Shown here: one piece after another, positions 46,124-56,206 of the stretch | Position numbering within the stretch: the first letter of the stretch is position 1 | Layout: each line of letters starts with the position of its first letter | Assembly: GCF_029889905.1 (NCBI RefSeq) | Contig: NZ_JARANZ010000008.1 | Span: 62,001-126,000 of the forward strand | Source: Chromohalobacter sp. 11-W | Lineage (GTDB): Bacteria > Pseudomonadota > Gammaproteobacteria > Pseudomonadales > Halomonadaceae | Length of the DNA stretch: 64,000 nt | Direction of reading: 5' to 3' | Translations under genes and position numbers: made by a program | Notes under the pieces: generated by a model | Told to the model about the DNA's origin: nothing | Seen by the model: only the letters and a program-made list of their open reading frames with translations | Databases searched by the model: none

Positions 46124-47402
46124 TGAAATGATCGGTGGCCTAGGTCTGGCGTCATTGCTGGTGTTGATGATGCTGCGTGTGCCGGTGGCGCTGTCGATGT
46201 TGATCGTTGGTGTCGTGGGGTTCTCGCAGATCATCAACATGGGGGCCGCCTTGTCGATGGTTAAATCCGTGCCAGTGGAAGTGCTGTCTAACTACAGCTT
46301 CAGCGCGGTTCCCATGTTTATTTTCATGGGGGTATTGGCGGCGCACTCAGGCATGGCGGGTAAGTTGTTCAATTCCACCCGTGTGATCTGCGGTGGCTGG
46401 AAAGGGGGCCTGGCGATCTCGGCGATTGGCTCCTGCGGTATTTTCTCGGCGATTTCCGGGTCGTCATTGGCCACGGCGAGCACCATGACCCGCGTCGCGC
46501 TGCCCGAAATGGAGCGCTACGGTTACAACCGGGGCTTGGCCACCGGTGCGCTGGCCGCGGGCGGAACGCTGGGGATCATGATTCCGCCGAGCATCGCTTT
46601 GTTGATCTACGCCATTCTTACCGAGCAGTCGGTAGGCGATATGTTCATGGCGGGTCTCATACCCGGTTTGATGGGGCTTCTGTTCTATTCGCTAGCCATC
46701 ACCATCGTGATGCGACTCAAGCCTTCGCTTGCCGTCGCGGGAGAGTCCACTTCCTGGAGCGATAAGGTTAAATCCCTGGCGGGATTGTCACCTTTCTTTG
46801 GTGTCTTTCTACTGCTCATATTGGGCATTTATTTTGGTGCTTTCACGCCCACAGAAGGCGCAAGTGTGGGGGCATTCGCGACATTGCTTTACGCCTTGGC
46901 CAAAGGTATGCGAGCCAGGGGGTTGTGGCAGGCCGTGCAGGAAACCTTGGCACTTTCCTCGGTGGTGTTTTTCATGCTGGTAGGCGCCGAGACGCTGGGC
47001 TATTTCATTTCGGTCTCGCGTATTTCCTTTACCATCAGTGAGTTCCTGTTAAGCATGGATCTTACGCCGCTTGTCGTGCTGCTATGCATCTTGTTGCTGT
47101 ATTTCATCCTCGGGATGTTCATGGACTCGATCGCCATGCTTGTGATCACCGTGCCGGTAGTATTCCCGATCATTCAGACTGTGGGCATCGATCCGGTATG
47201 GTTCGGCATCGTGACCGTGCTGACCGTCGAGTTAGGGTTGATAACGCCCCCGGTGGGGATGAACGTCTTCGTTATCAAAGCCATGGCACCCCACGTGGGG
47301 TTGGGCGAAATCTTCAAGGGCGTGGCGCCTTTCATCGCCGCTGATTTCGTGCGCTTGGCACTATTGATCGCATTCCCTGTTCTCAGTCTATTTCTCATTT
47401 GA
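46116..47402 (+). CDS. dctM: TRAP transporter large permease DctM, pca-linked
   Basis: This 428-residue DctM has GGLAISAIGSCGIFSAISGSS, GALAAGGTLGIMIPPSIALLIYAIL and TVELGLITPPVGMNVFVIKAM, the conserved repeats that build the substrate and sodium sites. With the preceding dctP and dctQ it completes a third TRAP system. AGGAGG lies eight bases before its start. It is followed by a 231-base gap without a clear terminator before pcaQ. Confidence 0.92.
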   Translation: MGSEMIGGLGLASLLVLMMLRVPVALSMLIVGVVGFSQIINMGAALSMVKSVPVEVLSNYSFSAVPMFIFMGVLAAHSGMAGKLFNSTRVICGGWKGGLAISAIGSCGIFSAISGSSLATASTMTRVALPEMERYGYNRGLATGALAAGGTLGIMIPPSIALLIYAILTEQSVGDMFMAGLIPGLMGLLFYSLAITIVMRLKPSLAVAGESTSWSDKVKSLAGLSPFFGVFLLLILGIYFGAFTPTEGASVGAFATLLYALAKGMRARGLWQAVQETLALSSVVFFMLVGAETLGYFISVSRISFTISEFLLSMDLTPLVVLLCILLLYFILGMFMDSIAMLVITVPVVFPIIQTVGIDPVWFGIVTVLTVELGLITPPVGMNVFVIKAMAPHVGLGEIFKGVAPFIAADFVRLALLIAFPVLSLFLI

Positions 47403-47633
47403 TCTCAGGAGTGGAAAACGCTAGCTGCCTCGGTGGTTGGCAATCCCGTTGATTAAATAACGGCACTTAGTGATTGAGTTCAGGGACTGACACTGATCCT
47501 CAATCTCATCGCCATGGCCGTTACCAAGCGCCTGCTGGTATCCTCCTCTCACTGATGTCGACCTTGGCGAGGGCGAGTGATCGTGGCTCGTACAGGTGTC
47601 GCGCCCCTGCCCGTGATTCGTGAGGAAACCGCG

Positions 47634-48560
47634 ATGCTGAGCGCTCGCGTCAAGCTACGCCATCTCATGGCGTTTCAGGAAGTCGCGCGATTGCAGAGCC
47701 TGGCCAAGGCCGCGCAGGCGCTTTCCATTACCCAGCCGGCGATGTCCAAGACGATTCGCGAGCTGGAAGAGATCCTCGAGACGACGCTTTTCGAGCGCAG
47801 CCCGCAAGGCGCTACTTTGACTACCGCCGGCTTGACCCTGCTGCGCCACGCCGGCCCCGCGCTGCGCAGTCTGGGCGAGGGCTTCCAGGCGGTGCAGGAC
47901 GCCGCCCAACAGGAAGCGGTGGTGCGTCTGGGCGCGCTGTCGACCGTCGAAGAGGGCCTGCTCCCTCGGGCGCTGCATCGTCTGCATGCCCAGGCTCCGC
48001 AATGGCGCGTGCAGGTAGTGACGGGGCCCAGTGCGTATCTGCTCTCCCGCTTGCGGATGGGAGAGCTGGACGCGGTGGCCGGACGCATGAGCGAGGCACG
48101 CGAAATCCGCGGCCTGCAGTTCGAGCACCTGTATTACGAGCCGCTGGTGCTGGTGGCTCGCGCCGGGCATCCGCTGTTGGGGCAGGATGTACTGGATGCT
48201 GAAGCGTTGATCGCCAATGCGTGGATCGTCCCACCGACGTCCACCACCCTGCGCGATCAGGTCGAGCGTTTCTGGGTCGAGCAGGGAGCCGCGCCGCCGC
48301 GTATCGCACTGGAAACCCTGTCGCTCTCGTTGAGCCGGCGGTACGCCCTGGCCAGCGACGCCTTGTGGGTCGCGCCTCTCGATGCGGTACGCGAGGATCT
48401 CCGCGATGGCCGCCTGGCACGCTTGCCCGTGCGTCTGGAATCGCGGGGCGGCTCCGTGGGGGTGTGCACCAATATCGCCCTGCCGCGCAATCCCGGCGTC
48501 GACGCCTTGAGCGCCTGTCTGCGCGATATCGTCGCCGAGATGGCCTCGCCCTCGACATGA
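47634..48560 (+). CDS. pcaQ: LysR-family activator PcaQ
   Basis: This 308-residue LysR regulator begins MLSARVKLRHLMAFQEVARLQ and has the helix-turn-helix SLAKAAQALSITQPAMSKTIRELEE at about 20-45 (given in two parts: SLAKAAQALSITQPAMSK and TIRELEE). The C-terminal effector domain includes VRLGALSTVEEGLLPRALHRL. It lies directly upstream of pcaHG in the same orientation, which is the PcaQ arrangement; PcaQ activates on beta-carboxymuconate. The start at 47634 has GAGGA eight bases upstream; a longer start at 47577 is less likely. Confidence 0.88.
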   Translation: MLSARVKLRHLMAFQEVARLQSLAKAAQALSITQPAMSKTIRELEEILETTLFERSPQGATLTTAGLTLLRHAGPALRSLGEGFQAVQDAAQQEAVVRLGALSTVEEGLLPRALHRLHAQAPQWRVQVVTGPSAYLLSRLRMGELDAVAGRMSEAREIRGLQFEHLYYEPLVLVARAGHPLLGQDVLDAEALIANAWIVPPTSTTLRDQVERFWVEQGAAPPRIALETLSLSLSRRYALASDALWVAPLDAVREDLRDGRLARLPVRLESRGGSVGVCTNIALPRNPGVDALSACLRDIVAEMASPST

Positions 48561-48568
48561 CTCATTCC

Positions 48569-48592
48569 TTGGTCGAATAGACCTTTGGTCGA
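48569..48592. promoter_or_regulatory. Candidate PcaQ site before pcaH
   Basis: TTGGTCGA occurs twice (48569-48576 and 48585-48592, 16 bp apart), and the first is part of the palindrome GGTC-N5-GACC (48571-48583). It lies about 125-147 bases before pcaH, where a LysR activator would bind. This is position and symmetry only. Confidence 0.4.
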
Positions 48593-48715
48593 TATATCCA
48601 ATCAGTTATGGGGGTGGGCGGCCATTTCAATTGGCAGCCGGAGCCCAGCGCGGACAATGAGGCATGACATCGTGGCGTTCGCTTGCGCCGCGGTCCTTTC
48701 GATCAGGAGATTCGC

Positions 48716-49456
48716 ATGCCTCGCAACGATAATAAACGCTTCGTCGAGCGCGACCGTAACTGGCATCCCCCGGCCTACGCGCCGGGCTACAAGACGACGG
48801 TGGCGCGCTCTCCCAGTCAAGCCTATGTCAGCATGCAGGCGCCCAGCGTCTCGGAGCTCGGCGGCCCGGATTTTACGCGCCTGCGCATGGGGCCTCACGA
48901 TAACGACCTGCTGCTCAACTTCCGTGCCGACAACGAGGCCCAGGCTGGATTGCCCATCGGCGAGCGGGTCATCGTGTTCGGCCGTGTCGTCGATCAGTTC
49001 GGCAAGCCGGTGCCCAACACCCTGGTGGAAATGTGGCAGGCCAACGCCGGCGGGCGTTATCGCCACAAGAAAGACGGTTACCTGGCGCCGCTCGACCCCA
49101 ATTTCGGCGGTGTGGGGCGCTGCCTGAGCGACGACGAGGGCTGGTACCGTTTCCGCACCATCAAGCCTGGCCCGTATCCCTGGCCCAACGACATCAATAG
49201 CTGGCGCCCGGCGCACATCCACGTCTCGGTGATGGGGCCGTCGATCTCCACGCGCTTGATCACGCAGATGTATTTCGAGGGCGACCCGCTGATTCCGCTG
49301 TGTCCCATCGTACACACCTTGCGTGACCCCGAAGCGGTGGAAACCATGACCGGGCGTCTCGACATGGCACGCAGTCGCTCGATGGATTGCCTGGCCTACC
49401 GCTTCGATCTGGTGATCCGCGGTGAAGTGCAAACCTATTTCGAGAATCAGGGGTAA
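48716..49456 (+). CDS. pcaH: Protocatechuate 3,4-dioxygenase beta subunit
   Basis: This 246-residue beta subunit has the iron ligands Y115 (GGRYRHKKD), Y154 ([10 protein letters not shown]), H167 and H169 (RPAHIHVSV), all offset by seven from the Pseudomonas numbering 108/147/160/162. It binds the non-heme Fe(III) and, with PcaG, cleaves protocatechuate to 3-carboxymuconate. The start at 48716 has AGGAG seven bases before; an upstream Met at 48683 is less likely. pcaG follows four bases after. Confidence 0.96.
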   Translation: MPRNDNKRFVERDRNWHPPAYAPGYKTTVARSPSQAYVSMQAPSVSELGGPDFTRLRMGPHDNDLLLNFRADNEAQAGLPIGERVIVFGRVVDQFGKPVPNTLVEMWQANAGGRYRHKKDGYLAPLDPNFGGVGRCLSDDEGWYRFRTIKPGPYPWPNDINSWRPAHIHVSVMGPSISTRLITQMYFEGDPLIPLCPIVHTLRDPEAVETMTGRLDMARSRSMDCLAYRFDLVIRGEVQTYFENQG

Positions 49457-49459
49457 ACC

Positions 49460-50092
49460 ATGCAACAACCGAACTCACAGCCCTGCGCTGCAACCATGCT
49501 GCGTGAAACTGCGTCGCAGACGGCCGGCCCCTACGTGCACATTGGCCTGGCCCTGGATATCGCCGGCTTGCCGCCGCGCGAGGAAGAAATCTGGAATCGG
49601 CTCGCTTCGCCGGAGGCCGACGGCGAGGCCATCGAACTCGTGGGCCGCGTCATCGACGGCAACGGCGACCTGGTGCGCGATGCCTTGCTGGAAGCCTGGC
49701 AGGCCGATGCTCATGGCAACTACCAGTGCGAGTTCGATCTGCAAGCGCCGTTCAACAGCTTCGGACGCACCGCGACCACGGTGGAAAACGACGGCGAGTG
49801 GTGCTTTCACACCATCAAACCGGGCCAGGTCGCGCGCCGCGATGGCCGCCTGATGGCACCGCACGTCACGCTCGCCGTGTTCGCCCGCGGCATCAATATT
49901 CAGCTGCATACGCGGTTGTACTTCGAGGATGAGGCCGAGGCCAACGCGGCTTGCCCGGTGCTTAATGCGGTGGAATCTCCCACGCGCCGCCAGACCTTGA
50001 TCGCTACGCGTGAAGAGGGTGAGGGCAAGCCCCGCTATCGCTTCGACATTCGCCTTCAGGGCGAGGGCGAGACGGTGTTCTTCGACTTCTAG
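49460..50092 (+). CDS. pcaG: Protocatechuate 3,4-dioxygenase alpha subunit
   Basis: This 210-residue alpha subunit is homologous to PcaH but lacks the iron ligands. It has LRETASQTAGPYVHIGLALD, the intradiol fold block GNGDLVRDALLEAWQADAHGNY and MAPHVTLAVFARGIN, where the His pair of the beta subunit is replaced. It starts three bases after the pcaH stop, indicating co-translation. Length matches the family (about 200). Confidence 0.95.
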   Translation: MQQPNSQPCAATMLRETASQTAGPYVHIGLALDIAGLPPREEEIWNRLASPEADGEAIELVGRVIDGNGDLVRDALLEAWQADAHGNYQCEFDLQAPFNSFGRTATTVENDGEWCFHTIKPGQVARRDGRLMAPHVTLAVFARGINIQLHTRLYFEDEAEANAACPVLNAVESPTRRQTLIATREEGEGKPRYRFDIRLQGEGETVFFDF

Positions 50093-50140
50093 GCACGTGA
50101 CCCGAGCACGTCGCTCCAGCACGTACGTCAAAGACGTCGC

Positions 50141-51085
50141 TCACAAAAAGCCGGCCAGCTCATCGCGCCCCAGGTTGGCGCCGGTGACGATGACCACGAT
50201 ATCGCCTTGCGGCGGTAGCGTGGCGGCGTTTTCCAACAGGGCGGCCACGCCCACGGCAGCGCCGGGCTCCGCGACTAGCTTGGTCTGGTAGATCAAGTGG
50301 CGCATGGCGCGGTGGATGGCGTCCTCGTCCACCGCGACGAGCTCGGTGACGTGCCGGCGACTCAGCGGATAGGTGTGCTCGCCGACGATGGCGGCGGCGA
50401 GACTTTTGGCGCAGCTTTGCACCTCACTGAGCCTGGCGGGGCCGCCCTGGGCCCAGGCATGCGCCATGCTCGCCGCTCCGCGGGGTTCCACGCCGATCAG
50501 CGAGAGCTTAGGCCGCCGCGTCGACGTCGCCACGCCGATGCCCCCGATCAGGCCGCCGCCACCGACCGGGCACAGGATCGCCTGGGCGTCCGGTGCCTGC
50601 TCGAGCACCTCGAGGCCCAGCGTGCCCTGGCCGGCGATGATGCGCTCGTCGTCATAGGGATGCACCAGCGTCAGCCCGCGCTTCTCGACCAGTTCATGCA
50701 TCAATGTCCAGGCCGCGTTGATATCGCCGTGCAGGATGACCTCCGCACCCAGCGCGCGGCTGCCCTCCACCTTGAAAGAGCTCGCATTCTCGGGCATCAC
50801 GATGGTCACGGATATGCCCATCTGACGTGCCGCCCAGGCTAGCCCCAAGGCGTGATTGCCGGCGGATACGGCCCCCAGTCCGCCGGCGAGTTCCTCGTCA
50901 CTCGCCGTGCGCAGCCAGTTCAGCGCACCGCGTGTCTTGAAGGAGCCGGTGTGCTGAAATGACTCGGCCTTGAGCCACACGCGCCGTTCCAGACGCTCGG
51001 ACAGCGTCTGGTCGAGCAACAGCGGTGTCGGCGCGAGGGCCTCGGCGATCCGCTCCCGCGCGCGTTGGAGATCTCTTACTTCCAT
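50141..51085 (-). CDS. Threonine/serine dehydratase-like PLP enzyme
   Basis: This 314-residue fold-type II PLP enzyme has the cofactor Lys in SFKTRGAL near 49-56, the SAGNHALGLAWAARQ block that binds the phosphate side, the glycine-rich loop PVGGGGLIGG and a C-terminal GANLG. It resembles catabolic threonine dehydratase and EutB-type enzymes. There is no ACT regulatory domain. The start at 51085 lies inside the end of the preceding gene, overlapping by ten bases, so the two are coupled. The substrate is not determined. Confidence 0.8.
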   Translation of the reverse strand: MEVRDLQRARERIAEALAPTPLLLDQTLSERLERRVWLKAESFQHTGSFKTRGALNWLRTASDEELAGGLGAVSAGNHALGLAWAARQMGISVTIVMPENASSFKVEGSRALGAEVILHGDINAAWTLMHELVEKRGLTLVHPYDDERIIAGQGTLGLEVLEQAPDAQAILCPVGGGGLIGGIGVATSTRRPKLSLIGVEPRGAASMAHAWAQGGPARLSEVQSCAKSLAAAIVGEHTYPLSRRHVTELVAVDEDAIHRAMRHLIYQTKLVAEPGAAVGVAALLENAATLPPQGDIVVIVTGANLGRDELAGFL

Positions 51086-51624
51086 TTGATGTTGCAGCCC
51101 ATGGAGGGTATTTGCTGGGCCGCCGGCGCACGGTCGGCGAGCACCGCATCGGCGGCGGCGCGCAGGTCCTCTCCGGTGACCGGCGTCTCCTTGCTGGGCC
51201 GGCTGGCATCGAATTGTCCTCGGTAGGCCAGCCGGTGCTCGTGGTCGAAGAGGAAGAAGTCCGGGGTGCAAGCCGCCTCGAAGGCGCGCGCCACATCCTG
51301 GCTTTCATCCACCAGGTAGTGAAAGGTATAGCCGCGCGCGTTGATTTCCTCACGCATGCGCTCGGGGCTGTCATCCGGATGGGCGTGGAAGTCGTTGCTG
51401 TTGATGGCGATCACTGCCAGGCCCTTGGCCTGGTACTCGCGAGTAAAGTCGGCGAAAGCATCCGCGATGTGCTTGACGAACGGGCAGTGGTTGCAAATGA
51501 ACGCGACCAGGACCGGCCGCCCGGCGAAATCGGCGCTGTCGACTTCCTTGCCGTCGGCATCGGGAAGCCGAAACGTCGGCAGTGGCGAGCCCAGCTCGAT
51601 CATGGTGGAAGGTGTCAATGACAT
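51076..51624 (-). CDS. Thioredoxin-fold AhpC/TSA-family protein
   Basis: This 182-residue protein has a thioredoxin-like fold of the PRX-like1 type, with LGSPLPTFRLPDADGKEVDSADFAGRPVL split around residues 9-37 and the active-site-like FICNHCPFVKHIADAF, where CNHC carries two Cys. The HYLVDESQDVARAFEAACTPDFFLFD block is typical. It is probably a cytoplasmic thiol peroxidase or reductase. The start at 51624 follows AGGAGG by six bases. Its stop overlaps the next gene. Confidence 0.85.
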   Translation of the reverse strand: MSLTPSTMIELGSPLPTFRLPDADGKEVDSADFAGRPVLVAFICNHCPFVKHIADAFADFTREYQAKGLAVIAINSNDFHAHPDDSPERMREEINARGYTFHYLVDESQDVARAFEAACTPDFFLFDHEHRLAYRGQFDASRPSKETPVTGEDLRAAADAVLADRAPAAQQIPSMGCNIKWK

Positions 51625-51859
51625 TGGGGACCTCCTGTACGCGATGAATACTACCCAGCCTGGCAACAGGCGAGATGCATGCATTCATTCTAGGCGCGGT
51701 TGGCCCCTCAAGGGCAAGGATGCCTCTGAGATGGTCATTGTCTAGGCGCGTCGGGCGTCTACTGGCGGATTGCGCTACGGCATGCTCTTCGGACTGGGGG
51801 AAGTGGGGCATGCGTCAGACGCGACATAGCGTTTTTGGATCCAATGCGCGCGGACAAGC

Positions 51860-52744
51860 CTATGCCTGACGCTGGCGAAACTCCTTGGGCGAGCAAGCGA
51901 CGTGGCGTTTGAAGAAGCGCGTGAAATAGGCCGGCTCCTTGAAGCCCAGCCGTTCGGCGACCTGGCCGATGGTCATGTTGGTATAGGTCAGGTGGCGCTT
52001 GGCCTCGAGAAGCACACGCTCGTGTAGTAATTGTTGCGCGCTGCGCCCCGCGAGGCGTTGGCAGATCGCACTAAGGTGCGCGCTACTGATGCCCAGGCGT
52101 TCGGCGAGGTCGGGAATGCTGGGTTGCTGATGGTAGTGGGCTTCGATGAGCTGTTGAAACCGGGCGAGGTGCGCCTCGCCGCGTTCATGATGGCGCGAGC
52201 GACGGGCCTGGCGGCGCGTGGCACGTCGTGAGGCCAGGACCAGAAGACTGTTGAGCAAGGCCTCGAGCAAGGCATCGCGACCTTCGGCGGGCTGGCGGTA
52301 CTCGGCATCGAGCTGGGCAACGAGCGTGGCGATGGGGGCGCGCTCCGGTTGGTCGGCAAGCGGGTAAAACGCCGCGCGTGCCAGGATCTGCCCTTGAGGA
52401 TGCAGGGTGTCGGCGATATGCCGCGCCAGTGGCATGGCCAGCGTCACGATATGCCCGTCGACATCGCGCGAGAAGCGAAAGGCGTGCACCGTCATGGCCG
52501 GCACCACGATGAGCAGCGGCCCCTTCAGGCGCTGCGCACCCTCCTCAAAGGTCAGGTTCACCTCGCCGTGCGCGATATGCAGCACATGCACCAGATCGGC
52601 ATGGCGGTGCGGCCGTATATGCCAATCGTGCAGTCGGCTGCGCTCGGCGATGGACTCGCAATGCAGCAGGTCGGGGGTCGGCCATTGGTGCGTTTCGCCA
52701 TACAGCTGAAAGACGGGAATGGCGCGATTGGGCGATGCCGACAT
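51860..52744 (-). CDS. AraC-family regulator of pobA
   Basis: This 294-residue AraC regulator has an N-terminal cupin-like domain (LYGETHQWPTPDLLHCESIAER, HRHADLVHVLHIAHGEVNL) and a C-terminal double helix-turn-helix (IPDLAERLGISSAHLSAICQ and MTIGQVAERLGFKEPAYFTRFFKRH). It resembles PobC/PobR-type activators of 4-hydroxybenzoate hydroxylase and is divergent from pobA, 167 bases apart. The start at 52744 has AGGAG seven bases before. The effector is expected to be 4-hydroxybenzoate. Confidence 0.88.
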   Translation of the reverse strand: MSASPNRAIPVFQLYGETHQWPTPDLLHCESIAERSRLHDWHIRPHRHADLVHVLHIAHGEVNLTFEEGAQRLKGPLLIVVPAMTVHAFRFSRDVDGHIVTLAMPLARHIADTLHPQGQILARAAFYPLADQPERAPIATLVAQLDAEYRQPAEGRDALLEALLNSLLVLASRRATRRQARRSRHHERGEAHLARFQQLIEAHYHQQPSIPDLAERLGISSAHLSAICQRLAGRSAQQLLHERVLLEAKRHLTYTNMTIGQVAERLGFKEPAYFTRFFKRHVACSPKEFRQRQA

Positions 52745-52843
52745 GGCAATCTCCTGTGCGACGAAAGTCGAGGCTTCGACCAAAGTTATGGCCGGATCTT
52801 GGGAAAGTATAAATTCATGCGGGAATTTTGTCTTATTCGCAGG

Positions 52844-52859
52844 TTTTCATCGGTGAAAA
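52844..52859. promoter_or_regulatory. Palindrome in the pobA promoter region
   Basis: TTTTCA (52844-52849) and TGAAAA (52854-52859) are inverted repeats around TCGG, 52 bases before the pobA start. It could be an AraC-protein or other operator; direct evidence is limited to the symmetry. Confidence 0.35.
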
Positions 52860-52899
52860 ATGCAACTCGATGACTGGCCGTGCTGCCAGACCCGAATAA

Positions 52900-54099
<1,200 letters not shown>

Positions 54100-54103
54100 G
54101 CGT

Positions 54104-54135
54104 GCGGCCCGCATCGTGTCGACGATGCGGGCCGC
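54104..54135. terminator. Perfect 14-bp hairpin between pobA and the OYE gene
   Basis: GCGGCCCGCATCGT (54104-54117) and ACGATGCGGGCCGC (54122-54135) pair perfectly around GTCG, four bases after the pobA stop. The stem lies between convergent genes and probably serves both; no T-run follows on the plus strand. Confidence 0.65.
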
Positions 54136-54167
54136 CCGAAAAACGCCTGCGCCGCGTGGATATCGCG

Positions 54168-55268
54168 TTAGCCGAATAGCTTCTTGAGCGTATGCGGCTG
54201 GCTGCGCAAATACTGCTTCGGGGCATGTACGGTAGCGCCGAGCTTGGCGGCGGCGTGCCACGGCCAGCGCGGATCAAAGAGCATGCCGCGAGCCAGCGCG
54301 ACGGCGTCTGCCTCGCCACCGAAGACGATGCCCTCTGCCTGTTCCGGTTCGGTGATCAGGCCGACAGCAATCACCGGCATGGCGACTTCCTGCTTCATGC
54401 GGCGAGCGAACGGTACCTGATAGTTGGGGCCGACGTTCAAGGTCTGGCGTGGGTCCAGGCCACCACCGGAGCAGTCGATGAAGCTGCAGCCGCGGGCGTC
54501 GAGTGCTCGCGCCAACTCGACGCTTTGCTCCAGATCCCAGCCGCCTTCGACCCAATCGCTTCCGGAGATACGGATACCCACAGGCTTGTCGTCCGGGAAG
54601 ACCGCGCGCACGGCATCGAAGATCTCCAGCACGATCCGCATGCGGTTTTCCAGACTGCCGCCGTACTCGTCATCGCGCTGGTTCGAAAGTGGCGACAAGA
54701 ACTCGTGCAGCAGATAGCCATGCGCTGCGTGCAGTTCGATCAACTCGAAACCGAGACGCTCGGCGCGCTTGGCCGAGGCGACGAAGTTCGCCTTGAGCTG
54801 CTCGATATCATCGAGACTCATCGCCTGTGGCGGACGCTGCCCGTCCTGATACGGTACGGCGGAAGGCGCCACGGTTTGCCAGCCCCCCTCTTCCAGGCTT
54901 AGCTGGGCACCGCCTTCCCAAGGTGCCTGGCAGGAGGCTTTGCGTCCGGCGTGGCCCAGCTGGATGCCGACCGGCATCGGCGAGTGGGCACGAACGGACT
55001 GGAGTACACGTGCCATCGCTTGCTCGTTGTCGTCCGAATAGAGCCCCACGTCGCCAGAGGTGATGCGTCCTTCCGGCGCGACGGCGGAGGCCTCGACGAT
55101 CAAGAGTCCTGCCCCGGAGAGAGCGAGATGCCCCAGATGAATCTTGTGCCAGTCGGTCATGCTGCCGTTTTCGTCGGCGGAGTATTGGCACATCGGTGAA
55201 ATGACGATGCGATTGGACAATTTGAGCTCGCCGAGTGTGAGCGGCGAGAACAGCTTAGGGGATGCCAT
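54168..55268 (-). CDS. Old Yellow Enzyme family NADH:flavin oxidoreductase (XenA/NamA-like)
   Basis: This 366-residue FMN enzyme has the YqjM/XenA-type redox Cys and Tyr at about C27 and Y29 (VISPMCQYSA), GIQLGHAGRKA, the substrate-binding HAAHGYLLHEFLSPLSNQR and the FMN-binding C-terminus with VALARGMLFDP. It reduces activated double bonds such as enones or nitroesters. It is convergent with pobA and separate from the pca genes; a role in removing electrophilic aromatics is speculative. Confidence 0.9.
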   Translation of the reverse strand: MASPKLFSPLTLGELKLSNRIVISPMCQYSADENGSMTDWHKIHLGHLALSGAGLLIVEASAVAPEGRITSGDVGLYSDDNEQAMARVLQSVRAHSPMPVGIQLGHAGRKASCQAPWEGGAQLSLEEGGWQTVAPSAVPYQDGQRPPQAMSLDDIEQLKANFVASAKRAERLGFELIELHAAHGYLLHEFLSPLSNQRDDEYGGSLENRMRIVLEIFDAVRAVFPDDKPVGIRISGSDWVEGGWDLEQSVELARALDARGCSFIDCSGGGLDPRQTLNVGPNYQVPFARRMKQEVAMPVIAVGLITEPEQAEGIVFGGEADAVALARGMLFDPRWPWHAAAKLGATVHAPKQYLRSQPHTLKKLFG

Positions 55269-55330
55269 TGAAACGTTCCTGAAGGGAATGATGGCAACAA
55301 TGTAGCGTGCTAATAATTGCTTAGCAATGG

Positions 55331-56101
55331 CTATCTACGCCGTCGTGTGGGCGAGAGCATTCGCACGCGGGCTTTAGAGCGTGGCTTCTTTTCTATCTCG
55401 TTCGACGACGGTGTTGCGTTGTGCATAGTGCTTTGAGATTCAGCACTTTTAGATTTAGTGCTTTTAGATAAATCCTCGGCTGGCGAGGTGATCCAGGCGA
55501 ATACCGGCAAGGAGAGGCGCCAGTAGATGGCGCTGAGACGCAGCGCCAGGATCACCAGGATAGGCAGCGCGATAGTGACGTAGGGGTGGATAGGGTGCGT
55601 GTACAGGGTGACGTATGCCGTGGCGCCTGCGATGGAGGCAGTCGCATAGATTTCCTGGCGCAGCACCATGGGGACCCGCCGTGCGAGTACATCGCGCAGC
55701 ATGCCGCCCGCGACACCGGTGAGGAGTCCCATCAAGACAGCGACGGTACCTCCATGGCCCAGCGCCAATGCCTTGTGAGCGCCGATAATGGTGAAGATGG
55801 CGAGCCCGAAGGCATCGAGTACGGGCAGGACGATGCGCGATAACCGGTGAATGTAATGAAAGCCGACGATCGATGACACGACGGTGATGATGATCACCCA
55901 TAAATAGGTGGGGTCGGTGACCCAGAACACCGGGCGAATGCCCAGTAATAGATCGCGCAGGGTACCGCCGCCGATGCCTGTCATTGCGGCCAGTACGAGC
56001 ATGCCGAAGGGATCCATCCTCGAGCGGCAAGCAAGGATGACCCCTGAGAGCGCGAAGACAGTCACCCCAGCTAAATCCAGCCAATAAACCCAGTCTGTCA
56101 C
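55331..56101 (-). CDS. TRIC/UPF0126 membrane protein
   Basis: This 256-residue protein contains two UPF0126/TRIC repeats: VTVFALSGVILACRSRMDPFGMLVLAAMTGIGGGTLRDLLLG and GLAIFTIIGAHKALALGHGG with MLRDVLARRVP. TRIC proteins are potassium-permeable channels with six or seven membrane helices. The last ~50 residues are hydrophilic and Ser/Lys/Arg-rich (KSTKSKSAESQS and RSKARVRMLSPTRRRR), not seen in E. coli YicG and unusual for the family. It is transcribed convergently with nothing obvious and has no functional link to the aromatic genes. Confidence 0.84.
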   Translation of the reverse strand: MTDWVYWLDLAGVTVFALSGVILACRSRMDPFGMLVLAAMTGIGGGTLRDLLLGIRPVFWVTDPTYLWVIIITVVSSIVGFHYIHRLSRIVLPVLDAFGLAIFTIIGAHKALALGHGGTVAVLMGLLTGVAGGMLRDVLARRVPMVLRQEIYATASIAGATAYVTLYTHPIHPYVTIALPILVILALRLSAIYWRLSLPVFAWITSPAEDLSKSTKSKSAESQSTMHNATPSSNEIEKKPRSKARVRMLSPTRRRR

Positions 56102-56206
56102 CCTGTTACTCCTTGAAAGTTTCTTCTTTTATCTTTTGGATACAGTAAGAACATTTCAAAAGCCATCAGGCATTTTTGACCGTGCCTATCAATCCGATGA
56201 ACATAT

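Noticed and set aside
51835-51844. TTGGATCCAA palindrome resembling the LacI operator
   Set aside because: It lacks the central GATCGATC arrangement of the two operators and is not near related genes.
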